The notes under the pieces: model-generated
The model's database searches: none
What the model saw: the letters and a program-made list of their open reading frames with translations, nothing else
What the model was told of the DNA's origin: nothing
Made by a program: the position numbers and the translations under genes
Shown: piece by piece, positions 1 through 12,334 of the stretch
How positions within the stretch are numbered: the first letter of the stretch is position 1
Layout of the letters: each line of letters begins with the position of its first letter
NCBI RefSeq assembly: GCF_027744825.2
Contig: NC_071334.1
Location: 64,206,937-64,270,936, forward strand
Length of the DNA stretch: 64,000 nucleotides
Origin: Synchiropus splendidus
Taxonomy: Eukaryota > Chordata > Actinopteri > Syngnathiformes > Callionymidae
Direction of reading: 5' to 3'

Positions 1-98
1 AGGCGGGGAGCAAGTCCTACTTTCTGCCTCGACGTCGAGAGGATAAACTTCAGTTCCAGCTCAGAGCGTTCCAATTCCACCAGGACCACAGGACCACC
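1..98 (+). CDS. ZP3-type gene, exon fragment (ZP-C subdomain)
   Basis: Open from the window edge in the frame beginning at base 3. It encodes SKSYFLPR and DKLQFQLRAFQFHQD, the stretch at the start of the ZP-C half in fish ZP3 proteins. It ends in phase 0 at a GTGAGT donor at 99. The upstream acceptor is outside the window. Confidence 0.85.
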
Positions 99-1077
99 GT
101 GAGTTGCGTTAAATTCCCAAAACATGTTGAAGTTGAAGCTTACTCCTTAAGAGGAATTGGCAGCTTGGAGCCTAATAGGCAGGTGGTCAATGTTTTTTCA
201 TGGTCTGCTTGGATCAACACAACAGAAAACGCTTCCTTAACATTTTCCCTTTTTTGTTAAACTCCTCAGCTCAACATTACATGTCACCTGAAGGCAACAA
301 CTGTGGCGGCGCCAGTGGACTCGCAGCACAAAGCCTGCTCCTTCCTGTCAGAAGCGAACCGGTGCGTACGTCACGGTTGTATAAGAGACAGGAAGTGTTC
401 GCATTTGTAATCTCTCACGGGATGTTTGTATGGACAGATGGGTGGCATCAGGTGGAGACAATAAAGTGTGTAGCTGCTGTGAGAGCAGCTGTGGTGGCCA
501 GCGACGGAGGCGCCGCGACGCAGAAGATCCTGGTGCTGTTGACAGTCGAGGAAGCAGAAGTGAGATTTGGTCTGTAACGGAAGAAGAATGATCCTTTAGG
601 GACTTGTCCCCAAACAATGTATGTGTAATAATATGACTGGTGTGTCTTCATAGTGACTGAAGACCTTCCACTTCTCACAGTTGGAGAATCTTAACAGGGT
701 CTGTGACAAGGTTCTGGAACTATGCATTAATATGCAACCTGAAATCATCTATAGTCCACGGTCTTTGTTATGCAGTGCATACACCAAGAGAAAAAAAAAA
801 AAAAACTATTTTCCAGAAGTTTAGAAATCAAACTTTCTCTTGGCACATGTGCTGTTTGGCATCTATGGAGTCTTGAGTCGGAGCTAATCCCTCTAACTCA
901 ACAACAATCTTTGGAATATGTAGATTCATTTTCCATTTCATCAGTGCAAACATGTTTTCGTTTCAGGTCAGTGGTGGTGGGAGGAGACGGCATCTCTGGG
1001 TCCTAGTTTTGTGCAGCGTCCTCCACAGCCTGTCGCTCAGCAGCAGAAACCTCAGCAGAGTTCAGCAGGTCTGATGT

Positions 1078-1113
<36 letters not shown>

Positions 1114-1541
1114 TTCTTTCTATCTTGGTGAGGACCGTCATTGACATACATTAACATAACCCTTTCCCCAGCCTCTTCCCTAAACCTCCCCATCTAAAAC
1201 AAATGGCTAAACCTAACATAAAACTCTAAACCAAACTCAAACCCAATTATAATAACCTAGGTATTTTGCCATTTTAACCCTCAGAATGAGATCTGACAAA
1301 GTGAGAACAGGCCAAAATGTTCTCACTCTCAACGCATGCAGGTGCTCACAAAGATAGAAGTACAAGCACACGCACTCCAAATGTGCTGATGTTGAGGGAC
1401 CAACTGCTTTGACCCTCCTCAGGTCAGTCAGTGGTGTTGAAGAATGGCGTGGGTGCAGTGGTGCTGCTGGGCTTCCTGGTGTGCACGTCTGCTGTCGTTT
1501 ACAGACAGCTGCACAAACCACCTGGACAGGCTCTTACCTGA
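1..1541 (+). CDS. ZP3-type zona pellucida (egg coat) glycoprotein, 3' part of a spliced gene
   Basis: Five exons join in one frame: ..98, 270-361, 438-559, 967-1068 and 1423-1541. Every intron is GT-AG and every phase fits. The joined peptide shows in order: the end of a ZP domain (DKLQFQL, ITCHLKAT, HKACSF, RWVASGGDN), a cysteine cluster (CSCCESSC), a run of five arginines that forms a furin site, the conserved patch WEETASLGP, a transmembrane helix (GVGAVVLLGFLVCTSAVVY) and a short tail ending in TGA at 1539-1541. This order is that of ZP3 precursors, which are secreted by the oocyte or liver, cut at the furin site, and polymerise into the egg envelope. The 5' exons with the ZP-N half lie before the window. 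The exact ZP3 paralogue cannot be named. No long ORF reveals this gene, and no comparable gene is known to me beside human MBNL2. Confidence 0.88.
270..361 (+). CDS. ZP3-type gene, exon (ITCHLKAT / HKACSF)
   Basis: It follows a pyrimidine-rich CTCCTCAG acceptor and starts in phase 0 with LNITCHLKAT, then DSQHKACSFLSEAN. It ends after two bases of an Arg codon at a GTGCGT donor. The conserved cysteines of ITCHLK and KACSF are intact. Confidence 0.88.
438..559 (+). CDS. ZP3-type gene, exon with cysteine cluster and furin site
   Basis: Acceptor GGACAG at 432-437. The first base completes the Arg codon, then WVASGGDNKVCSCCESSCGG and five arginines followed by DAED. In ZP precursors this basic run is the consensus furin cleavage site that releases the ectodomain for assembly. 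The exon ends in phase 1 at an A|GTGAGA donor. Confidence 0.88.
967..1068 (+). CDS. ZP3-type gene, exon with external hydrophobic patch
   Basis: Acceptor TTTCAG at 961-966. The frame gives QWWWEETASLGPSFVQ, equivalent to the W-E-G-x-x-x-LGPI external hydrophobic patch after the furin site in ZP3. A Pro/Gln-rich spacer follows. It ends in phase 1 at a GTCTGA donor. One hydrophobic patch position is Ser where Ile or Leu is usual. Confidence 0.82.
1079..1385. mobile_element. MITE-like fish repeat with (CA)n, copy 1
   Basis: A (CA)16 tract at 1079-1110 is followed by a block whose ends are inverted repeats: TTCTATCTTGGTGAGGACC at the left pairs with the reverse complement of GGTGCTCACAAAGATAGAA at the right with two mismatches over 19 bases. 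The interior is a C/A-rich stretch (taaacctaac, ccaaactcaaac). The unit sits inside the last intron of the ZP3-type gene. Related copies lie near 35.8 and 37.4 kb. The family cannot be named with certainty. Confidence 0.65.
1423..1541 (+). CDS. ZP3-type gene, last exon with transmembrane helix and stop
   Basis: Acceptor CTCCTCAG at 1415-1422. In phase with the previous exon it encodes QSVVLKN, a 19-residue hydrophobic helix, then YRQLHKPPGQALT and TGA. The helix followed by a short cytoplasmic tail is what membrane-anchored ZP precursors carry. Confidence 0.85.
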
Positions 1542-1549
1542 CCGAGAGA

Positions 1550-1555
1550 AATAAA
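1550..1555 (+). promoter_or_regulatory. poly(A) signal AATAAA of the ZP3-type gene
   Basis: AATAAA lies nine bases after the TGA stop, so the 3'UTR would be only about 20-35 nt. Very short 3'UTRs are common in fish ZP mRNAs (family knowledge). Confidence 0.65.
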
Positions 1556-1654
1556 ACATTTATAACCCACGACTCGGCTGTTCTGTCAACTTTTAAAGCA
1601 CATTAACCTCCTCATGACTAAGCAAAAAATATCTATCCTTCTAGCTCTCCCTCT

Positions 1655-1671
1655 ATCTATCTATATATATA

Positions 1672-1705
<34 letters not shown>
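1655..1705. repeat. (TA)n microsatellite
   Basis: Nearly perfect TA dinucleotides broken by GTGT, downstream of the ZP3-type gene. Confidence 0.9.
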
Positions 1706-1706
<1 letters not shown>

Positions 1707-2415
1707 CACAGACACTGAGACAGAGACAGACAGACGCAAACAGCTTGATACTTCAGGTCCTGCGATCTATATCTGATCAGAAAGTCCGGGTCGCTCTGTG
1801 GCCTTCACCTCAAAGCTGTCTCTTTCAATGTGACCAAGACAGTGAGCAGGTTAACTAAAGTAGAAAGACTAACCTCTCTTGCCAATTACGGTCTGTGATC
1901 AGATTTCATCTGGCCCACAGGCATCGTAAAATATGACTTTTGGCATGATAGCTCTGTAAAGTGGAGTGCATCATTTCTAATATTGATGAAGGGGAGCTGA
2001 CAGGGCTTTGAGGGAAGGTTACAGTCTTTTTTTTTTTCCTCCAATGTGAAAAAATATTTTCACCTGAGCTTTTTATCAGTCAGGTGAGCAATGTTCAATG
2101 GCAACCCCGACTGTCAAACACTTTCCTGTTTGTCCTGAGTCAACTTGATGGATGACAGCAGTGTTTTTTTGCCAAATGCAAAATGTCTTACTTTAATCTG
2201 CATGGTTATAAGAATGGCAGGTATAATGTTCCAGTTTCATGACCTGAGAGGCCTCTCACACCAGTACGGCTCTGTTCTGGTTTCCGTACAACAGAAGAAA
2301 AATGGTTTGAAACCTGTTAAGCTGTTTCACGTCTGGAACCCAATAAAAGTTGGTTTGACCTTGTGAACCATGACATCACTGGTGGGTGTATTATATTGGA
2401 CAGTCTCATCTGCTG

Positions 2416-2453
<38 letters not shown>

Positions 2454-4595
2454 GTGCATACCAGATGCCTTTCACATAACTGTCTCCGTCGCGTGCTTGA
2501 TCGTTGGATGAAAACCAATGAGTTGACTTCCACCTGAGTAACATTTAGAGGCGTCCTCCCACTTGTGTGAACGTGGGCTGTTCTGATAGAAAGTGCAGAG
2601 CTTCTGAGAATCCCAAACCGCTCCGGTGTGAATTGGCTCTTTGAATCTTGTGGTCTGGTGATCTTCAAATGAGGCGCGAGTCAATGACATCATACTCCAT
2701 GCTCACTATAGCATCTGTCACTCGGGCAAATGAACATCCGACACTGCTCAGTGGAGCTGTCAGTCGCTTTAACCCATCCAGCACATCGCCTCCTCTACGT
2801 TAAGCAGTGTCCACAAGTTGGCCGGTCCGTAAGTCTATGAAAGACCAGCGCTTTCACAGTTAGAAAGCAACTTAAATACAAGTCTAAAAAATACGTTTCT
2901 AAAGCTTTTTGATAGTGGAGATACAAGGTTTATTTTGGATTGAGGGTCCTGGATGCCTTGTCTTCAAGGTCCAGCCCAAGATGGTCTTCAATTCTGGGAG
3001 CCATGTGGTGAAGCCAAAACTGCGGTGGTGTGCTGTTTGAGATGACATCTCTGGTTCATGCCGGTGAGGAGAGAGTTAGTTTAGACAGGAGACTTTGAAC
3101 TTTCATATGCCATGTGATTGTGTTTTTCTAAGATGATGTGTGAGGGCATGAGTTCAGGGTGTCTAACTGTAGGAAGCAGAAGTGGACTGTGGTGTTCAAC
3201 CAGAGTTGTTTTCAGAGAAGCCAGGCCAGTTTTGAAGTGAAAACCCTTAAATACTGTCAGAACTTTGATATCATCCAGCTGGTTATATCTTCAAGAATGG
3301 GCAGAAACAGGTTTTGGGCAGTTATTCTGCAAGGACAAGATTTGGCCAGGAGGCACCGCGGAGATGGAAAATGGAAGACGCCACATCCCCACAGGTCATT
3401 TTCGAAAGCCGGGGTTGGATTATAGGCGGCGTTGTTCCCAGTCGTGTGTACTTCCTCTGCCCTTAAAAGCGCCGGCGAATGTATGAGGATGGATGAACGT
3501 GCCATGATCAAATTGATCCTACTTGCCACCGTGTCCAGAGCTGATAAACCTATTTATATCGTTCCCTGGCTTGCACAGCAGCCTCGGTCTGGTCACCCAG
3601 GTCAAATTGGCTCTTAACAGAGGTTCACTTGCTGCCTGCATCGAATGACCAGATTATAAAATCTCTGCTCCGAGCTGACATTACTGCCTTTTATTGTTTT
3701 TATCAATCACGGTGCTTTAGAGCCGGGTCCGACCTGGAATTGAGGTGTAAATTCTAACCGGCTGAGGTGTTTTAAGTTCACGCCTGGATGATTTGTGGAG
3801 TTAATTTTACAGACAGTTGGCGCCGATCTTCACTCAGGCTGATGCAGAGTCAGATTTTCGCCGATGAGAAAAATGGCTGTAAACACCGGGGCAGTGGCTT
3901 CACGCCGTGAGCTAAAACCATCCCTGCTAACAATAGTCATATTTTAACGCCTTTAATTCGCCCTCCCCCCCTTCAGCTGAGTGCCCCCGACAGCACGTTG
4001 GTGAAATAGGGCTCATCATGAACTGTTGCTCGCAAACCCTGAAGACGGATAGACATAATTAAAAAGCCCATAAAAGCAAGAGAGGAGCTTTTATACGGTA
4101 TTGTGTGAAGGCCGCCTTGAATGGGCTGTTTGTTCCTGCATGCGGCGCAGGCTTCCGTGCTGGTTTACCAACCCGAGCAAGGCTGACCCCCCCCACACTG
4201 TCCACCTGCAAAACAGCGCCTAAAGAGGCCAAAGATAATGATGCACCAGCTGGACACGGCCCAGCAACAAGATGAAAGACAGTCATGCACAAACACAAGC
4301 AAGACAGGAATGACTTCTTCCAAAACACAAACATAAACGAAAAGTTCATTCAGATCCAGACACCAGTGGAACAGTTGAACACAAGCTGAGCTTGAGTTTT
4401 TAGAGCTGTGACAGAACGCATTCGGCACCGTTCAGGAAAATATGGCAATTCTGGTTTATATTGAGATTCTTTGTCCGACTTGATTCATATTTTGATCGTG
4501 ATTTATTCATTTAAAACAAAATAATAGTAAGATTGCCCTTGACTTTCTCTTTTGGTGACCGTGGTTGTATTTGTGTATATGGAATGAGTAATAGT
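1706..4595. other. Intergenic, no gene recognised
   Basis: No exon with a recognisable protein motif on either strand. The stretch 3640-4110 is richer in CG and homeodomain-like AATTAA motifs than its flanks and looks like a candidate conserved non-coding element, but this can only be tested by alignment. Confidence 0.5.
2417..2450. repeat. (CA)n microsatellite
   Basis: About 17 uninterrupted AC units in non-coding sequence. Confidence 0.95.
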
Positions 4596-4745
4596 CACTC
4601 CGGGCCACACAGCAGCCTCGTGGGTGGGTTTTCTCCAGATTCTCTGGTTTCCTCTCACAGCCCAAAGACATGCTCGGTGGGTTAGTTGGACTCTAAAATT
4701 GTGCGTGTGTGTGAATGGTGTGTGTGCCCTGCGATGGACTCATGA
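4596..4745 (+). mobile_element. Diverged copy of a widespread teleost interspersed repeat
   Basis: Contains the recognisable string of a common fish repeat: GGGTTTTCTCCAGATTCTCT, GGTTTCCTCTCACAGCCCAA, AGACATG, GTTGGACTCTAAAATTG, GTGTGAATGGTGTG and CCCTGCGATGGACT. These are diverged forms of TTTCCTCCCACAGTCCAAAAACATG ... GACTCTAAATTG ... CCTGTGATGGACTGG seen in many fish genomes. The class (LINE or SINE tail) is not certain. Confidence 0.6.
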
Positions 4746-7700
4746 CCTGAATGTTTACAGATATTCATCTCTGTTCTATTTAACAAGCGTCTGAGCTGCA
4801 TAATGAAAATGAACTTCTCTTATCTTCAGCTGTACTTCTGCAGCAAGGTCAAGGACTGTGTTTGAGACAATGGTCTTGGAATGCGACCTGGAGGACGGTT
4901 ATAAACCCAACCATGTAAAGTAATGCTAAGCATCCGTGGGCAGACAGAAGCTATTGTACCCACCAGTCAGGAGGGTGTTACTGGAGGGTATTGAAATGTG
5001 CTGTAAAATCCCCCTTCCTGTATCATCTGGAGACGCCATGTTCTGCTGCGTGGGAAAGGTCGTGACCGTGAACATATATACACAATAACAGTGTAACGTC
5101 CCCTTTGTTTAGGAACATCAAACCATCATAGATAAAAATCCTCTCCACATCAAAACCCTGGTCTTATAGTCGGAGCTTCTGTCGTATTCATAATGGTTGT
5201 TGTATCAGTTGAGCCATCACGTTGAGCATGAATGTAAGGATTTGCGCTGACACATCACTTTGTGACTCGACTATGACGTCCTCCAAGCAGAGGCAGGTCA
5301 CGCGCAGTGATGGGTTGCCCACAGCTCTCAAGCACACAAACACGCGCCTGGCCCCATCTCTGACTCGTAATTAACCCTCTTGATTACAAGAGAAAAAGTT
5401 GCGAACGAAGGAAATGGTTTTAATTAGCCCGCTCTTCGCACACACACGTGCGCCGGCACGCACCCACACAAAACAATTAAGGCTCTTTTATCGTGGCTAA
5501 TGGCTTCAGTGACTCTGAGCTTTCCTCATTAGGACCATCAATAATGTGCTGATTACATGTGTGTGGGTCTTCTTTATCACAGCACCGAGGGGACCCGAGT
5601 GGGTCTGCGCGGCTCCAGGCGCCGGCTGACTCCGGCTGAGCAGCTTATCTGCAAAGATAGATGCTGGAGTTGTGAGGAGCTTGAGCTTCGTCTTTTCTTT
5701 CATTCAGCACTTTATCTCCTCATGAGGGCGAGACGCGCCTTTTCAGACCGGGTCCCGTTTTTATGATGAGAAAACAGAAGCGGGATTGATGACGGCCGCA
5801 GGTCTGACGCCCTCAGCAGTACACAATTCGAAACACGCGAGAATCTTTACTTGGTGATGCTTTTAATAGTGTCCCATTCTCACGTGACATCTGCTCCACA
5901 CATATTTGAATGCAGGAAGACAAGTTGTCTGTGCTTTGACCTTCAGTCTCATCCTGTGGTAACTGACTCGGGGGTCTGTCCCAGTGGAGGGGCACAGGAA
6001 AGCGTTGGCTTGACCTGAGCCGACACACCTTGACTCCTGCCTCGCCGCACCTCCTAACATCCCTGATGTGGGTTCCTCTGATCTCCGCTGTTTTCCATTT
6101 GAAGCTATTGTGAGCTTTGTTTTTCGTTCCAGCCCGGTGGTCCCATGAGACCCCAGGCGACCAAGGCTTGTTTGATTCTCAGACACAGATGTCCTTCAGT
6201 TCTTCTTTTTTTTCATTTCTATCCTGAAATAAGGGACACACTTTAAGTGGCTTAGTGATCACAATCGCTGTGACTGAAAATTACCCAAATCTATTTTGTC
6301 GGAACGCTTGAAAGACCGATGCACAAGGGTCAGAGTACATTTATAGGACAACAAAAAAGTTTCAGTTCCAAAGTCAACATTTAACAAGAAGCAGCTTCAT
6401 GGCTTCTAGAAGATTGTACATCAAATATAATGCTGCTAGAGTTGAAACTTATTCATTTGAATTTAACATTTCTGTGTCCGAGTGTTAAGATGCATAATCA
6501 TCCCATGAAAAACACAAACTGAAATGAATACTTTTGTGACAATTATTGCCAAAAAGCTTCTCACTAATGTCTCTTTTACATTTTTTCAGCATCGAAAAGG
6601 TTCTGTTTCTCAGTTTTGTTTGTCATAAAGATTCACATTTTTTCTGAAAACAACTTGTCACCAGTGCAGCTCAATTTTTTGGGGTTTTCTGACTCACAGA
6701 ACTAAACTACTCTACTGTAGTAGAGGCCCACAGTGAGGATTCCAACAAATGGTGACGTCCTCAACAAATGGTGTCATAATTGGGATTGTCATGTGACCCA
6801 CTCTCATTTGGCCAACAATAAAGAGAGAACAGGAAAAGCAATAAATTCACCAATATATGGAGTGTGTTCACGAATGAATATGGCGCCAGACCCATAGGAG
6901 CGTGTCCAATTGAAGCGACAGGGTGAAGCTAACAGAGTGTGGAACGGCTTGCAGGTTTTCCCCATGTAGGCAAATGGCCCTACACCACTACAGTCATCCA
7001 CACTCTCAGGGCATAAACAAGTTGAGTTAGCTAAGCTATGGCAAACATCCAGGCATGACACGACAGAGGGCGCTATTGCAAATGCCCTGAGGAACTTAAA
7101 GACTTTGAGGACAGTCTAAGTTTATTTTCAGGTGGCCTGCTTCAGCATAAACTCTTGGTACAGTATGGGAACAGGCGGCATGGAATACCATCTACCTGTA
7201 ACAAGATAAACAAACCAGTGAATAATTTGATGACGACTCCACCACTTTGTTTCATATGTTTGTGCTAAAACGTGATTTAAGGCAGGTATGGTCCCCCACA
7301 TGCTCACACTCACTGAAAACATATTAAAATCCGTAAATCGGGGCGACATTCCTTGTGGTTCTTCATTTTTGTGTACTGTTATCTGGTGGCCTCCTCCCCT
7401 CAAACCATCCATTGTGTAGTCATTTATGGTCTTTGTCTCAATGACGATCTTTTCAGTTGCATGTTGAGGCTGGAGCTGAATTTCTGTGTGACAGAGCGAC
7501 GACGTTGTGTGCTTGTTAAAAGCGCACTGCTGCTAATGACAAAAAAAAAACTTATCAGGGAACAAAGCTTTTTCATCACTCATGATTTTCCCTCACTGTG
7601 CTCAGTACTTAGAGTCAGTGGCAACCGTGAGATAACACAGTCAGAGGGACTGACTCTGAGCAAAAAATTGAAATTGTGTTAGCAGTGAGGACAGTTGACG

Positions 7701-8895
7701 TCAGTTACCAGGCCTTGTGTTCCATTATGATGGTGTTAACACGAGGAGGAAGCTGAGCTCAGCTGATGGAGCAAACACTCTGCAGATGCCATTAAATACC
7801 AATGGAACCATGAGCTCGTATAAATCGTAACTCATGATGGTCAACTGAGTTTAAGTTCAAGTCTGTTGGATGAATCACTCTTGAAATATAAGTTCATCAG
7901 CTGTTGGTTGCAGCTGCACCGACACCGGAGACCGAACCGCTGCGGCCCAAATAAACTTCCACGCAGGGAACATCGCACACTAGGGAAGTGACTGACTGCA
8001 GAACAGATGTCTTCAACGCAAAACCTTCCTTTCACACACAACAAAAGACCCTCATGCTCAAACTTCCGCTGATTCCCTCTTTAGATTCCAGCACAGACCA
8101 AAATATTCCTGTCTGATCTGGATCTTTTTCTGCTGTTGAATGTACAGTGCTCAGGTCCGAGAACAAAGCGGGTTTACGGACGTTAATATGCTCATTTTGG
8201 CTTCTTTGGATCGCAGACAATAATCCTGATTGACATGTTCAAAGTGGAAGAACACACGTCACACAAACATTCTTTTATCATCCTAATTCTGCCGGTGCTA
8301 TCAACCTGAATAAATAAATCCTTCCCTTATCTGGCTAAGCGCTCACACCGCCTCTGGATGGAGGAAGCTGTCAGCCCCTCTATTTTAGTTCCACTTTGCC
8401 TCATACAGAGACGAAATCCTGTTTTTCTCTGTGATCCATACTCCTGGTTTCCAATCCCCTGAGACTGGTTTCCCTCCATGTGTCCTTCCTCACCATCCAT
8501 TGATGATCCCTTCTTCCTGCTTATCTTCAGCTCAAGTCCTCTATCTTCCACGGCCGGATAAATCCACGACACGACAGAAAGTTAGAGGCAAAGTAAACTG
8601 GATTTTCCACATTGTCAGCCTTTCAGGAGATTTATTTGCCATTACTCTTCAGTATCACTCCCAATAAAGAGCCGATGTGACACTTGTAGCTCCCATAAGC
8701 CCAGGGTTTCTCCCAGGTATCCATTTCTTCATACACCTTCCCCAGATTCTATATAATGCATGCTACTTAGAAAAAGTTTGACATTTCAGAAAGAGCCTAA
8801 AATGCACTCAAACTTTAAGAGGTGGTTGCAAACTGGTCATATCTGAGCAGCACGTTTGTTTCCCACCAATCTCTCTTGCATTGCGCTTCACAGCA

Positions 8896-8896
<1 letters not shown>
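4746..8896. other. Intergenic, no gene recognised
   Basis: Only short ORFs without motifs. Bases 5240-5790 hold TAATTA/TTGATTACA-type motifs and a CG-richer segment and may be a regulatory block. This is inference only. No RNA gene was seen. Confidence 0.45.

Positions 8897-8926
<30 letters not shown>
8897..8926. repeat. (ATT)n microsatellite
   Basis: About ten ATT units in a row. Confidence 0.95.
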
Positions 8927-8927
<1 letters not shown>

Positions 8928-10514
8928 CGTTGCGTAATTGAGCACTATTATTTTTCTCAGTCCCACAGCCCAAAATTCCCAAGATGTTCCAGGATTCTCC
9001 CATACGTTTCCCATTGAAAATAAATGGGGGAGGACAAAATACTAAAAAATTTAGCCACTACTTCAACAGCTTGCAGCTTGTCCATATTTTCACCTAAAAT
9101 GCCATTAAGCTTCAGCTTAAAATGTAGCCTCACTCCTTCACCGTTGGCTTAAAATAAAAATATCAGCCGACCGGTGTAGTTTTTTATCAAATCAGCCTCA
9201 GGCAACATGAAAAATGGTCAGAAAGTGAAACTAAGCTCTCAAGAGTGGAGCAAAGCAGAAAAGTAAAGTTATGTCTTAATTCGATCACTGTGATAAAATG
9301 GTGTGTCACATGAAAATGACTTTGGCAACGCACTTCTCCCCTCTCGTATGATGTGCTCAGCAAATGCACAACACATAAAGAATTTAGGTGAAACTTACAA
9401 GCCTGTAGCCTTACTGGAGTTTCAGCTCTATTGACTGCCATTTACTTGGTGGACCCGGATCACAGTAAAATAGCAACTTTTACACATTTTCATCTCACCA
9501 TCCACTTCAAACCATTTAGTGTAGAAGCATGAAAATCAGGTCAGGTATGGAAAAGAAGCTTCAGGTTTCTCATGTTACCCTACTTTCCTATGTCTGCTAC
9601 AGTTGGTTTCAGAGATGTCGTATTTGGGAGGCACAATTTTGACACTCAGAGCCTGAAAGTATGTGGAAGCATATCTGTGCCATCAGATGCTGAAATTTTC
9701 TAATAATAAATCAAAATCAGGGTTTGAATTTTAAATCAACAGTACCTCATCAGCAACTGCCGCTAGACTGCGGAGGCCAAGCCACAGTGTGTCAGCAAAA
9801 CTGGGAGTTAAACTGCTTTCTGAAGACTTTATGACTGAGGAGTCCAGTGAAAGAATGAGTCTTGATAGATGAAGAAAACATGATCTAAACTCTGATTTAT
9901 TTCTCATTGCCATTGCCTCATCAATTCCAAATTGTAGAACGCTTTGAGATGAGACATTTTCACTCATTTATATTTCCACATTCCAACTTTTGCATTGAAT
10001 AATGTAAAATGCATAATACACCTTTAATGTAGCTTTATTTAATATTGTATATTATTGTTGTGAAAGTGAAATTATTTTTGAGAGGCTAATCCTTAAAAAA
10101 CGTGCTGTTTTTTTTTTTTTTTTTTTTTTTTTTAATTATTATTCTATACACCCTCAGCATACGCCTGGTTGTATGTTGAGGGTCTCCATCTGGCTTCTTA
10201 CTGTTTCTACCTCTCTTAGACTCCGACTCTCTCATCCACGAACGAAGCTGTTCTCTGGTCAGTTCCTAGATGGAACAATACTGACACCAGCTGCCTGAAC
10301 TTAGCAACTGCTGATCCACTGGGACACTTCTCAGGAGGCCAGCTGGCTGATCATTTTACAATCTCGAACCTTTGGAATCAGGGTTATTTTATCGATTCAA
10401 CACATTTTCTATGGGTTGTATTTATTTAACGGAAAATAAAAAAAAACATGTCTATTCGTCGTGTTATCACCAACTGACCCATCACGTAGCATTAGTACTA
10501 GGAGCTCCTAAATT
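8927..10514. other. Intergenic, probable unclassified repeat near its start
   Basis: Around 8960-9180 there is text such as CCCATTGAAAATAAATGGGG that resembles non-autonomous fish repeats, but no ends could be found. A 23-base T run lies at about 10110-10132. No coding exon was recognised. Confidence 0.35.
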
Positions 10515-11530
10515 TGATCAAAATCAGAATAGAATTTATTGCCATGGTCAGTGGGGGTCTCACCAACTAGGAAAGTGCTTCGAAATAAAGTGCTGTTTAA
10601 AAATAAAATAAAATAAAATAAAATAAAACAACAAAGGGTCATCACAAATTCAACAGTGTAACAGCCGAGGAGAAGAAGCTGTTCCTGTGTCGGGAGGTTC
10701 TGGTCTGGATGGACCGTAGCCTCCTGCCAGAGGGAAGAGGAACAAACAGTCCATGTCCATCGTGAGAAGGGTCGGCTCTGATCCCACCTGCACGTCTATG
10801 GGTCCTGGAGACATACAGGTCCTGAAGAGGTGGCAGGTTGCAACCGATCATCTTCTCAGCAGAACGTACGATGCGCTGCAGTTTGCTCTTGTCCCTGGAG
10901 ATGGCGCTACTATACCAGACAGTGATGGATGAGGTGAGGATGGACTCGATGATGGCTGTGTAGAACTCCACCAGCAACTTCGTCGGCAGTCGTAGTTTTC
11001 GTAGCTGCCTCAGGAAGAACATTCTCTGCTGGGCCTTCCTGATGAGGGACCTGATGGTCGGCTCCCATTTGAGGTCCTCAGTGATGGCGGTTCTAGGAAG
11101 CAGAAGGAGTCCACAATGGAAATGGGTAAACCAGCCAACATGAGAGGGGACAGAGAAACTGTGACTCTCCTGAAGTCTATGACCATCTCCACTGTCTTCT
11201 GGGCGTTGAGTTCCAGGTTGTTGTGGCTGCACCAGGACACCAGCCGCTCCACCTCCCTCCTGTAAGCCGACTCATCTCCATCTGAGATGAGCCCGATGAT
11301 GGTGGTGTCAGCCGCAAACTTGATCAGCTTCACTGGTGGCTGGAGGTGCAGCAGTTGGTGTAGAGGGAGAAGAGCCATGGAGAGAGAACACAGCCCTGAG
11401 GAGACCCGATGGTGAGGGTCCAAGTGTCGGAGACAGTCGTCCCCAGCCGCACACGCTGACTCCAGCTGGTCAGTCTGTCATCCATCTGCAGAGAGAGTCA
11501 GGCACGATAGGGATGGTTAGAGGTTCAATA
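10515..11530 (-). mobile_element. 5'-truncated, dead L2-type LINE fragment
   Basis: The minus strand reads through the C-terminal half of an L2-clade reverse transcriptase in two frames. The upstream part has KFAADTTIIGLISDGDESAY and LVSWCSHNNLELNAQKT. The downstream part has KAQQRMFFLRQLRKL, FYTAIIESILTSSITVWY, LQRIVRSAEKMIGCNLP and LPSGRRLRSI. The catalytic box reads F-A-A-D-T-T where F-A-D-D is expected, and there is a frame break between the two parts. An A/T repeat tail ((AAATA)n at about 10599-10628 on +) and a LINE-like 3' terminus (CAATAAATTCTATTCT on the minus strand) end the copy at low coordinates. Non-functional relic. Confidence 0.85.
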
Positions 11531-12334
11531 TAAGGGCGAAGGGACACCAGCTGGGTTTTAAATGACCTTGCATTGAGAAGACATTATTTTTGACGTAGTT
11601 AAAATTATCACCACTAGATGGAGCGTGTTCTCGCAACTAAACTCGAGTTTGGGTAACATAACTGACTGGCCATTAATGTTTGAAATGTTTGAGTAATTAT
11701 CATCTATCATCTAGTTATTTTCTTTAAATCGATAGGGTTTTTTTTCAGTGTTGTTGTTGATTTTGTTCTTGTTGTACAATGAAATGTGACAAGAATCGCT
11801 AAATTAAAATAAAAAAGAATAATAAATAATCATGACACAAACCGGGATCAAATCATCGTGAAAGACAAACATTAAAAGCAGGTGTTAGTCACCATTCTAA
11901 TGGAAGTTCTTGGCTGCTGGGCGTTTGACACTGTATTCTCAGTTATGGTCCTGACCAACAGGCGAGGCACCGTGTGACGCAGGGTGGGCGGGGCTGCCAT
12001 GACCTTCGCTCAAGGCACAAATTCACTACATCTGCATTTATTTATTATAAATTTGGACAAATTCCTGACACTTATAGAATCGTGACTGCTCACTCTGCGA
12101 TGTTATGAACTAGATTCAACAACAAATGGTTGGCATCAATGAACGCGATTTTACACCATATAGAGGCGCTGTTGGACTTCAAAACGCTGTAGAGAACTGA
12201 CCAGTGACTTAACGTCATATCAACGCTTTTCTACATCTTTTGTTTTGTTTTTTTTTTTCAAATGAAAAATAAATAGCGCGCTAACCTTCATCCTTTCCAA
12301 CTTACTTCTCAAAAACACCCCTAAAATTCCTAAA

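Noticed and set aside
7060..7080. GACAGAGGGCGCTATTGC as another CTCF-like site
   Set aside because: Matches only the right half of the motif; too weak.
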